25,401 nucleotides of DNA, taken from NCBI GenBank assembly GCA_046590195.1, contig JBKJTP010000194.1:1-25401 (forward strand). Reading direction: 5' to 3'. Of this stretch, positions 15,270-24,147 are shown one piece after another (positions within the stretch are counted from its first letter, which is position 1; each line of letters starts with the position of its first letter). A program made the translations under genes and the position numbers. Below the pieces are notes generated by a model, which was not told the origin of the DNA, searched no databases, and saw only the letters and a list, made by a program, of their open reading frames with translations. This DNA is from JBKJTP01 sp046590195. GTDB lineage: Bacteria; Bacteroidota; Ignavibacteria; Palsa-1295.

Positions 15270-17620
15270 TAGAATGTGCAGCTTAGACCGAATGTCGGTA
15301 TGATAGGGAAAAGCGAGAACCGATGGATTTTGTACTCATATTTGCTTTGTCCACTGCTTTCATCATAGCCTGAGTACTTCCGATCTACGGACTGAGCAAA
15401 TGTGTTCTTGCGATTGTACGCGTTGTAGATGTTGATATGGAATTTCCAAGGCAAGCTCCACATCTCAAAGGAATGCGTGAAGTTCAGATCGAGCTTATGG
15501 AAGGCTGGGATGCGATAGCCATTGCGCTCGGTGTAGTCAAGCTCTTGATTGCCATCGAAGAAAAAGTCATCATGAATATCAGAGCGCGGAAACTCATATT
15601 GCCCCGAAGGCACAGTATACGCCTGCCCTGTCCCATACACCCATGACGCCGAAAACTCCCATGATTCGCCGATGCGATAGGTGAGTACCGCGGAGAGATC
15701 ATGCCTGCGATCGTAGCGGGGATAGAACGTCTTGCCGCGATTTAGTTCTTCGAATGTGCGGTGGGTCCAGGAGAGCGTGTATCCAAGCCAGCCCGTAAAG
15801 CTACCGATGCGCTTGTTTAGAAAAAGCTCAAAGCCATAGGCTTCGCCGGAGCCTCGCGCAAATGATCCTTCAAGCGGTACTGAGAGCGAGAGCGTGGCTG
15901 TGTCCTTGTACTCGTACAAGTTATTCATGCTCTTGTAGTAGGCTTCGGCAGAGAGAACATACTCTTTATCGAAGAGATACGTCTCAAGTCCAAGAACATA
16001 CTGCGTTGCTTCACCAGGCTTCACTGTTTCCGTTGACGGAAACCAGACATCCGTCGGCAGCGCAATATCATTGCGTACTACCATGTGCAAGAACTGATTG
16101 CCCATTGAGTATGCGGCCTTCGCCTTCATGTTGCCATCGATCGCATACGATAGCGAGAGTCTAGGCTCTGCGCGGAAGTAGTTGCCCTGCTCGAACCAGT
16201 ATAATCGCGCGCCGAAGTTGCCAGCCCAGTTCGCACCGTATTTCCATTCGTCTTGCGCATAGAGCGAGACATCAAGTGAGCGATGGATCGTTGGCGTCTG
16301 GTCGATCTGTCCGAACTCGTCGAAGTCTACTGTTGCATCAGCGCGGAAGCGATGGTTTGTGATCTCGAGACCTGTCTTGATCGTGTGCTCTTCGCTAGGG
16401 AAGTACTGCGCTTCGCCACGAAGCATCAGATCAGTGATGCCAGAGATCGACTTGAAGTCGCCGCCTTCATAATTTGTGTCAGTGTCCTCGACGAGCGCGG
16501 TGAAATCATAGCGCGTGTAGATACCGCTGAAGTTCGTGAAGAGCTCTGGCGAGAAGATATGCGTCCATCGAAGATTGGCCGTGCTGTTACCCCAGCTTAC
16601 GTCTGAACTGACTTCGTTATCTTCGCTCAGCGGGTAGAGAAAAACATCGCGGCCAAAGTATCCGCTAAGATACACTCGGTCGTAGTCACCGAGAATGTAA
16701 TTCGTTTTTCCTTTGAGATCGTAGAAGTAGTAGTTCGGGATCTCGTAGTTGTTATTCGGATCATCCTTAACGAGCATGTCTGAAAGCCACACCATCGCAT
16801 CAAGATACATGCGTCGGCCAGAGATCATGAACGTGCTCTTGTCCGAGATCGGACCCTCAAGCGTAACGCGTGAAGTGATCAGTCCAATACCTGCTGTACC
16901 GCCGATCTTCTCCTTCGAACCCTCCTTCATCGTAATGTCGAGCACACTCGAAAGCCTACCGCCATACTCTGCCGGGAAGGCACCCTTGATCAACCGAATA
17001 TCCTGAAGCGCATCTGCATTGAACGTGCTCAGGAATCCACCAAGATGCGAAGGGTTATAGACGATGACGCCATCGAGTAGATTGAGATTCTGATCGGGCG
17101 ATCCGCCGCGCACATAGAGCCCACTGGAGATCTCTGATGCAGCCTTCACACCTGGCAGTAACTGCAGAACGCGGAAGAGATCCTGCTCGCCACCAAGAGA
17201 GGGGAGTTGCTGGACGATCTCGGCAGGTACTGTGATCGATGAGATGCTACGTGTTGGTGACGCATCTCTATCCGCCTCAACCACGACATCCTGGCCTCGA
17301 ACATCTTCCTGATAGAGTTCGAGATCCAGTTTGATGTTAGCATCAGCGATACTGATGATACTATCGATCGTGCGATAACCAAGCGCTTTTACTCGAAGCT
17401 TGTAAGTGCCCGAGGAGAGTCGAGGGAGCGAATAGAAGCCGTACTTATTCGAGACAGCACCACGTGCTTTGGCGCCTGTTGCGGAGTCGGGGGTGAGTAC
17501 GACTGATGCGCCGATGATAACTTCGCCGGTGCGTCGCTCGCGGATGGTGCCTGAAAGCGTCGACTGCGCCGCGAGATGGAGCGGCAGCAGCAAGAACAGC
17601 AAGAAGAAAATTTTGGACAC
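15269..17620 (-). CDS. TonB-dependent receptor with carboxypeptidase-regulatory-like N-terminal domain
   Basis: A 783-residue outer-membrane receptor for energy-dependent uptake of a large ligand. A signal peptide occupies residues 1-18 (hydrophobic core FFLLFLLLPL, ending LAAQ). A carboxypeptidase regulatory-like beta-sandwich follows (about 20-105, with YKLRVKALGYRT and SNKYGFYSLP). The plug domain (about 125-235) includes RVLQLLPGVKAA, GLYVRGGSPDQN, LLDGVIVYNPSHL and FPAEYGGRLSSVLDI. The barrel follows, ending in a C-terminal Phe typical of outer-membrane proteins. The start is GTG at 17620-17618. No ATG lies between it and an upstream in-frame stop. The receptor and the DUF4249 lipoprotein form a coupled operon. 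The M1 peptidase gene ends 87 bases upstream on the same strand. The ligand is unknown: peptide, siderophore or other. Confidence 0.92.
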   Translation of the reverse strand: MSKIFFLLFLLLPLHLAAQSTLSGTIRERRTGEVIIGASVVLTPDSATGAKARGAVSNKYGFYSLPRLSSGTYKLRVKALGYRTIDSIISIADANIKLDLELYQEDVRGQDVVVEADRDASPTRSISSITVPAEIVQQLPSLGGEQDLFRVLQLLPGVKAASEISSGLYVRGGSPDQNLNLLDGVIVYNPSHLGGFLSTFNADALQDIRLIKGAFPAEYGGRLSSVLDITMKEGSKEKIGGTAGIGLITSRVTLEGPISDKSTFMISGRRMYLDAMVWLSDMLVKDDPNNNYEIPNYYFYDLKGKTNYILGDYDRVYLSGYFGRDVFLYPLSEDNEVSSDVSWGNSTANLRWTHIFSPELFTNFSGIYTRYDFTALVEDTDTNYEGGDFKSISGITDLMLRGEAQYFPSEEHTIKTGLEITNHRFRADATVDFDEFGQIDQTPTIHRSLDVSLYAQDEWKYGANWAGNFGARLYWFEQGNYFRAEPRLSLSYAIDGNMKAKAAYSMGNQFLHMVVRNDIALPTDVWFPSTETVKPGEATQYVLGLETYLFDKEYVLSAEAYYKSMNNLYEYKDTATLSLSVPLEGSFARGSGEAYGFELFLNKRIGSFTGWLGYTLSWTHRTFEELNRGKTFYPRYDRRHDLSAVLTYRIGESWEFSASWVYGTGQAYTVPSGQYEFPRSDIHDDFFFDGNQELDYTERNGYRIPAFHKLDLNFTHSFEMWSLPWKFHINIYNAYNRKNTFAQSVDRKYSGYDESSGQSKYEYKIHRFSLFPIIPTFGLSCTF

Positions 17621-17654
17621 GAGGGGGGGTGTATCGATCTGATTAACACAGTCA

Positions 17655-17678
17655 CTGAAGGACGAGCGAGTCCTTCAG
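17655..17678 (-). terminator. possible weak terminator or processing hairpin between peptidase and TonB receptor genes
   Basis: CTGAAGGAC (17655-17663) pairs with GTCCTTCAG (17670-17678), a 9-bp stem with a six-base loop. On the minus strand it lies 29 bases after the end of the M1 peptidase gene. No U-tract follows (TGACTGTGTT). It may only attenuate read-through, or protect the upstream mRNA 3' end. Confidence 0.45.
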
Positions 17679-17706
17679 AACCTGACAACGACCGACTCAC
17701 CGATCG

Positions 17707-19758
17707 TTATCTCTGAAACCTAAAGGTCTCCCGCTTGCCCTCAGAATCCAGAGTCACAAAATATGACCCTGCGAAGAGGCCACTGACGTCGATCATCGTG
17801 GATTGCTGACCAACGAGATCCTGCACATGCACAGTGCGTCCGATAACATCAAGAACCTGGACCTTGCCAGTGATCGGCGTGCTATTGCTGACGCTCAACT
17901 TCCCTGTATGCACGGAGAAACTAGTGCGCGTTGGAGTCGCGGCTGCTACGGACATCGTCTCGTCACGCTCGATATCATGCGTCGAGAGCACAGCGAAGTC
18001 CGGGTCGAGCTCGAAATTCAAGATCTCTTTACCGACAGGCATTGCATAATACTGCACGCGTTGATCGTTGAAGACAACGAGCGTATCATCGGTCCCATCT
18101 GCATTCCGAATAAAGAAGCGCAACGGTGATTCGAACACATCGACATCCTGCTGCTGCTCGATCTCGAATCGAAGTGCATCCGACGAGTAATTCCACTTGA
18201 TCGCATAGTGCGGAGTACCTGCGCCATAGATCCACTGCTCGAAGAACTGGTTCAGATCCAACCCGCCAAGTCGGGCCGACATGAACTGTTCAAACTTCAG
18301 GGTCGAGATGTGACCGTATGCGAACGCATCGGTGTAATCTCGAATGGCATTAAAAAAGAGCGTGTCGTTATTGACATAGCGACGCAACGAATGAATGACT
18401 GCGCTCGCCTTGCCATAGATGAGCGGGGCATACTGCTGACCAAAAGCCTCGAGCGCCGGCGGCCCGAAGATGCTGGCAGTCTGAAGGCCACGCTCGAAGT
18501 AGTAAGCAGCGGAACCCCGCACCACATCGAAGTAGGCTTCAGGCCCACGGTCGATCTCTGCCCAGATCGCCTCGGTGTAGGTCGCAAAGCCTTCGTTGAG
18601 CCAAAGGTCATCCCAGGTCTCGCAGGTCACCTTGTCACCGAACCACTGGTGCCCGATCTCGTGCGCGATGCCAGATTCATCAAAGCCGCGAAGCCATCGA
18701 CGATTGACGGTCGTCATGCCTTGGTGCTCCATGCCGCCAAAGCCATATGGCTGGACCGGCACCTGGCCGTACTGGGCGAAGGGATACTCACCGAAGCGCT
18801 TCGAGAACTCGCTCAGGATACGGGTGGTGTTGCGGTAGGCGTGTCTTGGATTGTACTCACTGCCATCGGTCTTAGTGTTCTGGTAGTCCTCAAGCCAGGC
18901 ATAATAGATGGCACGGACCGAATCCGATGGGTTGCTAGGGCGAGCGTACTTCTCATCCCACTCGACGAATCTGCTAGCGTTGGCGACCATGAGGTAGCTG
19001 GCGATAGGCTTGTCGCTCCGCCAGCGGAAAGTCTTTGAGCCATCGATGTGTGAATCCGTAGACTCAAGAATTCCATTCGAGATGCCAAGGATCCCAGGCG
19101 GGACGCGGATGCTGATCCTGGAGTCTGACTTGTCGTACGGCAGATTCATGCAGGGCATCCAGAACTGAGCGTCGAAGGGCTCAGACTGTGTGTAAATTAG
19201 ATCCTCCTCAACAAAGACGGAGTCACCGACCTGGCCCAAGCCCACGAAGAGATCTTTCGGATAAAAGTAGGCCCCCTTCTCCATCGGCAGATACCGAGTG
19301 AAGGCCATCTTGAGTGTAAATTCGTGACCGGCCGCAAGCGAATTGGCGAAATTGAACCGAAATTGGTCATTTACGCTGTTCGGCGAAATGTCGAACCGCT
19401 GCCCATCGACCCATGCAGAGTCCATCCGAATGATCGACGCATCGATCACGATGACGTTGGTTGGCTCGGTGACCTTGATCCGCATCTCCTGAATGCCGGA
19501 ATAGATCGAGCGCTTTTCAACGAAGGGTCTGCGCCAATCAAGAGTCAGGTCGTAGCTGAGGACGTCATACGGGCGGCGCTCATGGACGTCCGGAAGCTGA
19601 AGCATCCGGCGGCTCGAGCCATCCGAGTGCGAGCACTGACCGCCACCCGAGGCCAAAGCCAGTGACGGGATAGTGAGTGAAATTGTAACAGCAATGCTTG
19701 CGATCGCGCGACCAAACGCGGTCAGACCTAAGGCGGTCATTGGGAGGAGTTTTTTCAT
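17707..19758 (-). CDS. M1 family metallopeptidase with T9SS type A C-terminal sorting domain
   Basis: A secreted zinc aminopeptidase of 683 residues. A long, basic-then-hydrophobic N-terminus fits a signal peptide with cleavage near residue 37 (ALASG). The M1 catalytic domain shows GGMEHQG at 341-347 (the GxMEN exopeptidase motif with His for Asn, a form also common in exported M1 proteins) and the zinc site HEIGH at 366-370 with the third ligand Glu389 in LWLNEGFATY. The last 65 or so residues are a beta-rich Por/T9SS type A sorting domain: GKVQVLDVIGRTVHVQDL, IDVSGLFAGSYFV and a basic end. So the protein should be exported across the outer membrane by T9SS, whose genes are not recognised in the window. 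It probably produces amino acids or peptides near the cell surface. The TonB receptor lies downstream on the same strand. Confidence 0.92.
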   Translation of the reverse strand: MKKLLPMTALGLTAFGRAIASIAVTISLTIPSLALASGGGQCSHSDGSSRRMLQLPDVHERRPYDVLSYDLTLDWRRPFVEKRSIYSGIQEMRIKVTEPTNVIVIDASIIRMDSAWVDGQRFDISPNSVNDQFRFNFANSLAAGHEFTLKMAFTRYLPMEKGAYFYPKDLFVGLGQVGDSVFVEEDLIYTQSEPFDAQFWMPCMNLPYDKSDSRISIRVPPGILGISNGILESTDSHIDGSKTFRWRSDKPIASYLMVANASRFVEWDEKYARPSNPSDSVRAIYYAWLEDYQNTKTDGSEYNPRHAYRNTTRILSEFSKRFGEYPFAQYGQVPVQPYGFGGMEHQGMTTVNRRWLRGFDESGIAHEIGHQWFGDKVTCETWDDLWLNEGFATYTEAIWAEIDRGPEAYFDVVRGSAAYYFERGLQTASIFGPPALEAFGQQYAPLIYGKASAVIHSLRRYVNNDTLFFNAIRDYTDAFAYGHISTLKFEQFMSARLGGLDLNQFFEQWIYGAGTPHYAIKWNYSSDALRFEIEQQQDVDVFESPLRFFIRNADGTDDTLVVFNDQRVQYYAMPVGKEILNFELDPDFAVLSTHDIERDETMSVAAATPTRTSFSVHTGKLSVSNSTPITGKVQVLDVIGRTVHVQDLVGQQSTMIDVSGLFAGSYFVTLDSEGKRETFRFQR

Positions 19759-19829
19759 CGCCCTAATGACACACCAGTGTAGGCTTTGGTTGCTAACGAG
19801 CTATCGGTTACTTCACGCTCGATCGTCCG

Positions 19830-19837
19830 TATTTTTG
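19830..19837 (+). promoter_or_regulatory. Bacteroidota-type -7 element upstream of ribE
   Basis: TATTTTTG fits TAnnTTTG, with TTA at 19808-19810 in place of the -33 TTG at a 19-base spacing. The context CCGTATTTTTGCA is nearly the same as that before kdsB. It implies a 5' UTR of about 70 bases. No FMN-riboswitch sequence was recognised in that leader. Confidence 0.4.
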
Positions 19838-19910
19838 CAGGATAGCGCGGACAGACCGCAATTACTCTCCCCACTACTTACCACCGCGCTGCTATCGCAC
19901 AACTGCTCAG

Positions 19911-20504
19911 ATGTTCACCGGCTTAATAGAAGAACTCGGCACACTCGTTGACCGAAGGGAAGAAGGAAGTTCTCTGCGTCTAGTAATTAAGGCAGAGGAA
20001 GTCTTTTCTGACCTCAAAATCGACGATTCAGTATCGGTCAACGGGTGCTGCCAAACGGCGGTGCTTGTCGATTCGCCTACTTTTGAAGTCAATGCGGTTA
20101 GCGAGACTCTTCAAAAAACGACACTGGGTTCTTTGAAAATCGGTGAAGCGTTGAATCTGGAGCGGGCCGTCACATTAGGCACCCGTCTCGGGGGGCATCT
20201 CGTCCAGGGGCATATCGACGGCACGTCGAAGGTCCTGGAGATCAGGGATCTCGGCGGAAGCTGGGAATACTGGTTCGAGCTGCCTCGGGAATTCAGGCAG
20301 TATGTGGTGCGGGTAGGGTCGATAGCCGTCAATGGCGTCAGCCTGACCGTTGCTGAGGTAGAAGACGATCGGTTTAAGGTCGCCATCATTCCTCACACAC
20401 ATAAGGTCACGAATTTCCACGATCTCAGTCCCGGGACCAAAGTGAACATCGAATACGATGTCATGGCCAAGATGGTCGAACGGATGCTGGTAGCATACAA
20501 GTGA
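19911..20504 (+). CDS. ribE: riboflavin synthase, alpha subunit
   Basis: This enzyme joins two molecules of 6,7-dimethyl-8-ribityllumazine to make riboflavin. The 197-residue protein consists of two similar lumazine-binding beta-barrels of about 95 residues each. It starts MFTGLIEELG, has VNGCCQTAV in repeat 1 and VNGVSLTV at the equivalent place in repeat 2. The GGHLVQGHIDG linker and the final NIEYDVMAKMVER are family signatures. The start is ATG 19911, 152 bases from the divergent M1 gene. It stands alone, with no ribD/ribBA/ribH nearby, so the pathway genes are scattered in this genome. The Cys-Cys in repeat 1 replaces the more usual Cys-Leu. Confidence 0.95.
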   Translation: MFTGLIEELGTLVDRREEGSSLRLVIKAEEVFSDLKIDDSVSVNGCCQTAVLVDSPTFEVNAVSETLQKTTLGSLKIGEALNLERAVTLGTRLGGHLVQGHIDGTSKVLEIRDLGGSWEYWFELPREFRQYVVRVGSIAVNGVSLTVAEVEDDRFKVAIIPHTHKVTNFHDLSPGTKVNIEYDVMAKMVERMLVAYK

Positions 20505-20691
20505 CCCTCAGCTCGATAGCAGACGGCTGCTGATCCAACTCCTCACTCCTTCAAAGTGTGTGTCCTTTGATAGTTTCTTTTGCATTGCTGCGTCAGCTGT
20601 TGCCCTGTGGTTTTGACCCCAAGTTTAATCTGACGTGCAGGCACCCGACTTTAATAATCAGTTCTCGTAATCAGCAGTAACGACGTAACCT

Positions 20692-22335
20692 ATGTCTAAA
20701 AGCGCCGGTAAAGTCTACTTTATCCTTTACCTTGCAGTGCTTCTTGAGCTCCTGATCATCATCGTTGAGCGCGATGAGGCCGAGCACAATCTCAAAAAGG
20801 AGAAGAAGGCCCTCGAGGAGCGTAATAAGCAGATCCAGCTTATTGCCGAAACCATCATTAACTCGATGCGCGGTTCAGCGACTTCGGTCAGCTCGACCTC
20901 GAATCAGAGCATGATCTTGGGCGATGAGAAGGAGACCGAAGGCCGTGAGTTTCTCGTTCGCGTCCGTGTTGCTGACCCTGTGCGCGATTCTGTTAAGAAT
21001 CTCGACCTGCACTTGCTCCGCAATGAGCAAGAGGTCAAGGTGGTTAACATCGCGCTCGATAGCACGCTCTATCCTCGTACACGCGCCGGACAAGATTACA
21101 TCTTCAAATACATCTTCAAGCCGGAGTACGGTGAAGGCGAATACAAGCTTCGCTTCGATGCTAAGACGAACCAGATCGTCGGTGTGTCCCAGAATGCTTC
21201 GCCTGACGATACGGTAAAGATCGGTGCGGTCAAGCTGACGGTAAAGCAGCTTCGCGACGTCCGCGATGGTATCAGCGAGAACGTTGGCCTTCGTGGATAT
21301 ATCGATTCGTTGCTGACGGGCCAGTATGAGAACTTCACCTCGAATATCGGTTCGAACGAGTTTGTCGTCAACGTAAAGAAGAAGGAAGCAACGGTTTTCG
21401 ATCAGCTCGCCATCTTCCCGCAGGAGAACGACTTCGCAGCATTCCCATCGCTTGGTTTGCCTAACCCGATCAAGATCGAAGGCGCCGAGTCGAAGAATGT
21501 AAAGATCGAACTCGCAGAAGGACCTGGTCGTATCGAGAAGATCGACACTAACTACGTTTGGATATGGGAGCCTGGGCCAGAAGCAGCAGGTCAGACCTAC
21601 ACTGTCCGTCTTAAGGGCAATGCTGGGCGTAATGGAGGTGCCAAGGATATCGCGACGAACACTTTCAGTGTAAGCGTCAAGCCGCTCGCACCGACGGGTG
21701 TTATCTTCGGACCGCCGAGAAATCAAGCATATACCGGAGTGCCATTCGTTATCAACGGTAAGCACACTGATCTAAACGGCACGTACAAGATCGAAGTGTT
21801 CAAGGGCGGCGAAAGGCTGATCGAGACTTCGGAGCCATCGGTCACTATCCCGAAGGAGCAGCTCATGTTCATGGCTGATGAAGGTAAATCGCTTCAGACC
21901 AAGATTTCTTTCCGCTCGCCATACATGCGCGAATGGACGATCCTGAAAGACACAACGATGAAGCTCCAGTTGCCTCCGATGAGGGTGAACCCATCAGTCG
22001 AAGCTGATGCTGGTGAGCCAGTGCCGTTTAAGGCAGCGATGGGTATTCAACCGAACTTCTACGTCGAGATCCCGTCGAATGACCTTTCGGTTACATCGGA
22101 TGGGTATCTTGATGCTGTTGCGAAGAAGGATGGTGGAAAGGGTTTTGACTTTACTGTTCGCATGACCCAGAAAGCCAATTCTGTAAAGGAGAAGTCAGGT
22201 AAAGTTGTACCGGTGACCATTACGGACACTAAGACGGGTCAAAGTAGCAGCATGGAATTGCGCATTTTCCCTAAACAGCAACAGAAGGGCGGAGCGCGTG
22301 GAACTCCTCGCGGCGGTAGTACAAATAAGTTCTAA
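20692..22335 (+). CDS. single-pass periplasmic protein with coiled coil and Ig-like domains (GldM/PorM-like architecture, family not recognised)
   Basis: The 547-residue protein has no cleavable signal. Residues 1-7 are basic, residues 8-25 form one membrane helix (YFILYLAVLLELLIIIV) with Glu19 in its middle, and residues 26-60 are a highly charged helix/coiled coil (EHNLKKEKKALEERNKQIQ). The bulk is beta-rich and should lie in the periplasm, including an Ig-like stretch near 335-400 (GVIFGPPRNQAYTGVPFVI) and a domain near 435-530. The tail is Q/G/R-rich. This plan, a short N-terminal helix plus stacked periplasmic domains, resembles GldM/PorM of T9SS and gliding motors. The GldM start motif is absent and no GldL neighbour is seen, so the link is architectural only. 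It is followed 51 bases later by two outer-membrane protein genes. Start ATG 20692. Confidence 0.75.
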   Translation: MSKSAGKVYFILYLAVLLELLIIIVERDEAEHNLKKEKKALEERNKQIQLIAETIINSMRGSATSVSSTSNQSMILGDEKETEGREFLVRVRVADPVRDSVKNLDLHLLRNEQEVKVVNIALDSTLYPRTRAGQDYIFKYIFKPEYGEGEYKLRFDAKTNQIVGVSQNASPDDTVKIGAVKLTVKQLRDVRDGISENVGLRGYIDSLLTGQYENFTSNIGSNEFVVNVKKKEATVFDQLAIFPQENDFAAFPSLGLPNPIKIEGAESKNVKIELAEGPGRIEKIDTNYVWIWEPGPEAAGQTYTVRLKGNAGRNGGAKDIATNTFSVSVKPLAPTGVIFGPPRNQAYTGVPFVINGKHTDLNGTYKIEVFKGGERLIETSEPSVTIPKEQLMFMADEGKSLQTKISFRSPYMREWTILKDTTMKLQLPPMRVNPSVEADAGEPVPFKAAMGIQPNFYVEIPSNDLSVTSDGYLDAVAKKDGGKGFDFTVRMTQKANSVKEKSGKVVPVTITDTKTGQSSSMELRIFPKQQQKGGARGTPRGGSTNKF

Positions 22336-22345
22336 ATCTTTTTCA

Positions 22346-22370
22346 CGCTGGGCACGCAATGTGCCCAGTG
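22346..22370 (+). other. hairpin between the first and second genes of the envelope module
   Basis: CTGGGCAC (22348-22355) pairs with GTGCCCAG (22361-22368) around GCAAT, and C22346-G22370 and G22347-U22369 extend it. The T-run (22381-22385) starts 10 bases later, directly before the next start codon, so this is not a textbook terminator. It may be a leaky attenuator or an mRNA-stabilising element that sets the ratio of the two proteins. Confidence 0.5.
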
Positions 22371-22386
22371 CCTATCTTGATTTTTG

Positions 22387-24126
22387 ATGCGTTCACTCAC
22401 TAATACGTTAATCCCGATGATGAGACTGAAGGCTCTCCTTCTGGTCCTTCTTCTGCAAGCAGGTGCGGCAAGTGCCCAGCCCATTGCAGACTCACTCAAA
22501 GCGCTTCAACAGCGTAATGATAAGATGTACCGGTCGCTTCCGCGCGATGCCGATGATAGGGGTATGGCTTACTCCTACACCAACGTCAATGCCTGGCGCA
22601 TCACGGATCCAGACCTCTTTAAGCAGATCGAGACGATTGTTCGTAGTCAGCCATTCGGTGAGCGCGCGCTGAATAAGATTGACGTAAGCGACATGCTCGT
22701 CTTCGTCGCACCTGCTGGCGAGGACAAGTTCGAGCCTTTCCATATTACCTTCAAGGGCCGCAGACAGGCGGATGTTGACACTTCTGCTGGTTCAGATGGT
22801 GGCGACGATCCGTTCGGTGTGTTCGGCGGCGGGTCGCGCCGTTCGTCGGAAGATCTATATATAGGTATCAAGGGAAAAGACGTTGTTCGCCTTATGCAGC
22901 GGGTACCTGCACTGAAGGAAGCGATCAGCACAGTTCAGGGCGATCTCGTCGAACTGCCTGGCGATATTCTTCCGAGTGGTGTACAGTTGGTAAAGTCCAG
23001 CTACATGCGCTACATCTATAATAAGATGTTCACTGGATTCTATAGCAAGGCTCAGATCATTGACGAGCAGCGCAGAGTCCTTGGCCTTCCGTCGTCTGCG
23101 GACGAAGAATTCATTCCTGACTCAACAGTGGAAGATCTTGAGATTACGCTCGATGCAGATCAGACGGCAGCATTGCCAGATCAGTATTTCAATAGTCGTG
23201 CGTTCAAATACGAGAAGCTAGTAGAGATCGGGGCGGATCGTCTAATGGTTAACCTTGCAGCAAACAGTGCACTTGAGGTAACCCTAGGCAATCCTGAGGT
23301 CGGGCTGCCATTCACTTCTAGCGGAATGGGCAAGTTCAGTTACGTTATGCGTAACCTCATCGGTAGTGAGAGCAATGTAAAGCTCGGTCTTGCATTCCCA
23401 AGCGGCTCGCTCGGCAACGAAGAATTCCTTCTTTTCCCTAAGCGCCGAATCTCGGGTGGATGGGGTGGATCGGTCGACGCCTATTTTGCTGGCATTGACT
23501 TCTTTAGTGCATTCAATATGCCACTTGCATTCAGTGCGACGATCGTCCCTTCGCAGGGGTCGAACGCAAGCATTATCTATAATGGTGGTGACGTACCGCT
23601 GAATCTTGCTAATCCTGATTATGAGGGCGGGAAGGTAATCCCAGGCAATCGAACGTTCTATCGCACTTCGATCATTGGAAATTTGATGATCCCGATCATC
23701 CTTCAGCTTGATCCAGCCAACTTTTTGCAGTTTGGTGCCGGTATTGGGGTGCACATTGTGCAGCGTTCGTTCATCCCTCGCGAGAGCGATTTTGACGATC
23801 GGTTCAATCCTGGTTTGAATAACAAGAATGGCGATGCTGATCTTCGTAACACGCAGTTCAGCAGCGATATGGTGGGTAAGACGCAGGATCTCGAGCGGGT
23901 CTCCACACCTGTGACTCCTCGCGTGACCTTGCAGTACGTCAACCATCGCGCGAACAAATTCGGATTGAACTTCCAGTACGATCATCTCTTTACATTTGGT
24001 GGATGGGTTGAGATCATCAATAACACGTTGCGCCTCGACATGAGCTACACAGCTCCACTTGTTCGTGATCCGAAGCCATACGAGCCATCAGGGTTCTTCT
24101 TCATCACCCCACGTCTGTATTTTTAA
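22387..24126 (+). CDS. predicted outer-membrane beta-barrel protein of unknown function
   Basis: A 579-residue protein has a signal peptide whose core is RLKALLLVLLLQAGAASAQ, cleaved about residue 31. The frame begins with TTG at 22384. ATG 22387 is chosen, and ATG 22417 would also leave an intact signal peptide. After cleavage comes a helical/mixed region with YRSLPRDADDRGMAY, a Gly/Asp-rich linker (SDGGDDPFGVFGGGSRRS) and a LPSGVQL-like stretch near residue 200. The C-terminal half, from about residue 290, is alternating hydrophobic and polar with many aromatic and glycine residues. It ends GFFFITPRLYF, with a terminal Phe as in outer-membrane barrels. I do not recognise the family. Its position between the GldM-like gene and another secreted protein suggests one module. 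Confidence 0.72.
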   Translation: MRSLTNTLIPMMRLKALLLVLLLQAGAASAQPIADSLKALQQRNDKMYRSLPRDADDRGMAYSYTNVNAWRITDPDLFKQIETIVRSQPFGERALNKIDVSDMLVFVAPAGEDKFEPFHITFKGRRQADVDTSAGSDGGDDPFGVFGGGSRRSSEDLYIGIKGKDVVRLMQRVPALKEAISTVQGDLVELPGDILPSGVQLVKSSYMRYIYNKMFTGFYSKAQIIDEQRRVLGLPSSADEEFIPDSTVEDLEITLDADQTAALPDQYFNSRAFKYEKLVEIGADRLMVNLAANSALEVTLGNPEVGLPFTSSGMGKFSYVMRNLIGSESNVKLGLAFPSGSLGNEEFLLFPKRRISGGWGGSVDAYFAGIDFFSAFNMPLAFSATIVPSQGSNASIIYNGGDVPLNLANPDYEGGKVIPGNRTFYRTSIIGNLMIPIILQLDPANFLQFGAGIGVHIVQRSFIPRESDFDDRFNPGLNNKNGDADLRNTQFSSDMVGKTQDLERVSTPVTPRVTLQYVNHRANKFGLNFQYDHLFTFGGWVEIINNTLRLDMSYTAPLVRDPKPYEPSGFFFITPRLYF

Positions 24127-24147
24127 TAGAAGAGAACAGTCCTTAGC

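Noticed and set aside
18208..19038. 276-codon plus-strand ORF opposite the M1 peptidase
   Set aside because: The M1 zinc motif and sorting domain identify the minus strand as coding. The antisense frame has no recognisable features.
19759..19910. FMN riboswitch before ribE
   Set aside because: The conserved RFN sequence blocks were not found in the leader. A promoter element is the only signal seen.
20505..20691. Terminator or promoter between ribE and the GldM-like gene
   Set aside because: There is a short AGCAG/CTGCT hairpin without a T-tract, and only one-mismatch TAnnTTTG sites, not enough to call.
20875..21765. 296-codon minus-strand ORF opposite the GldM-like gene
   Set aside because: The plus strand gives a coherent membrane and periplasmic protein in an operon. 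The antisense protein is Arg/Asp-rich and featureless.
23284..23985. 233-codon minus-strand ORF opposite the second envelope gene
   Set aside because: It is antisense to a clear exported protein and has no signal or motif of its own.
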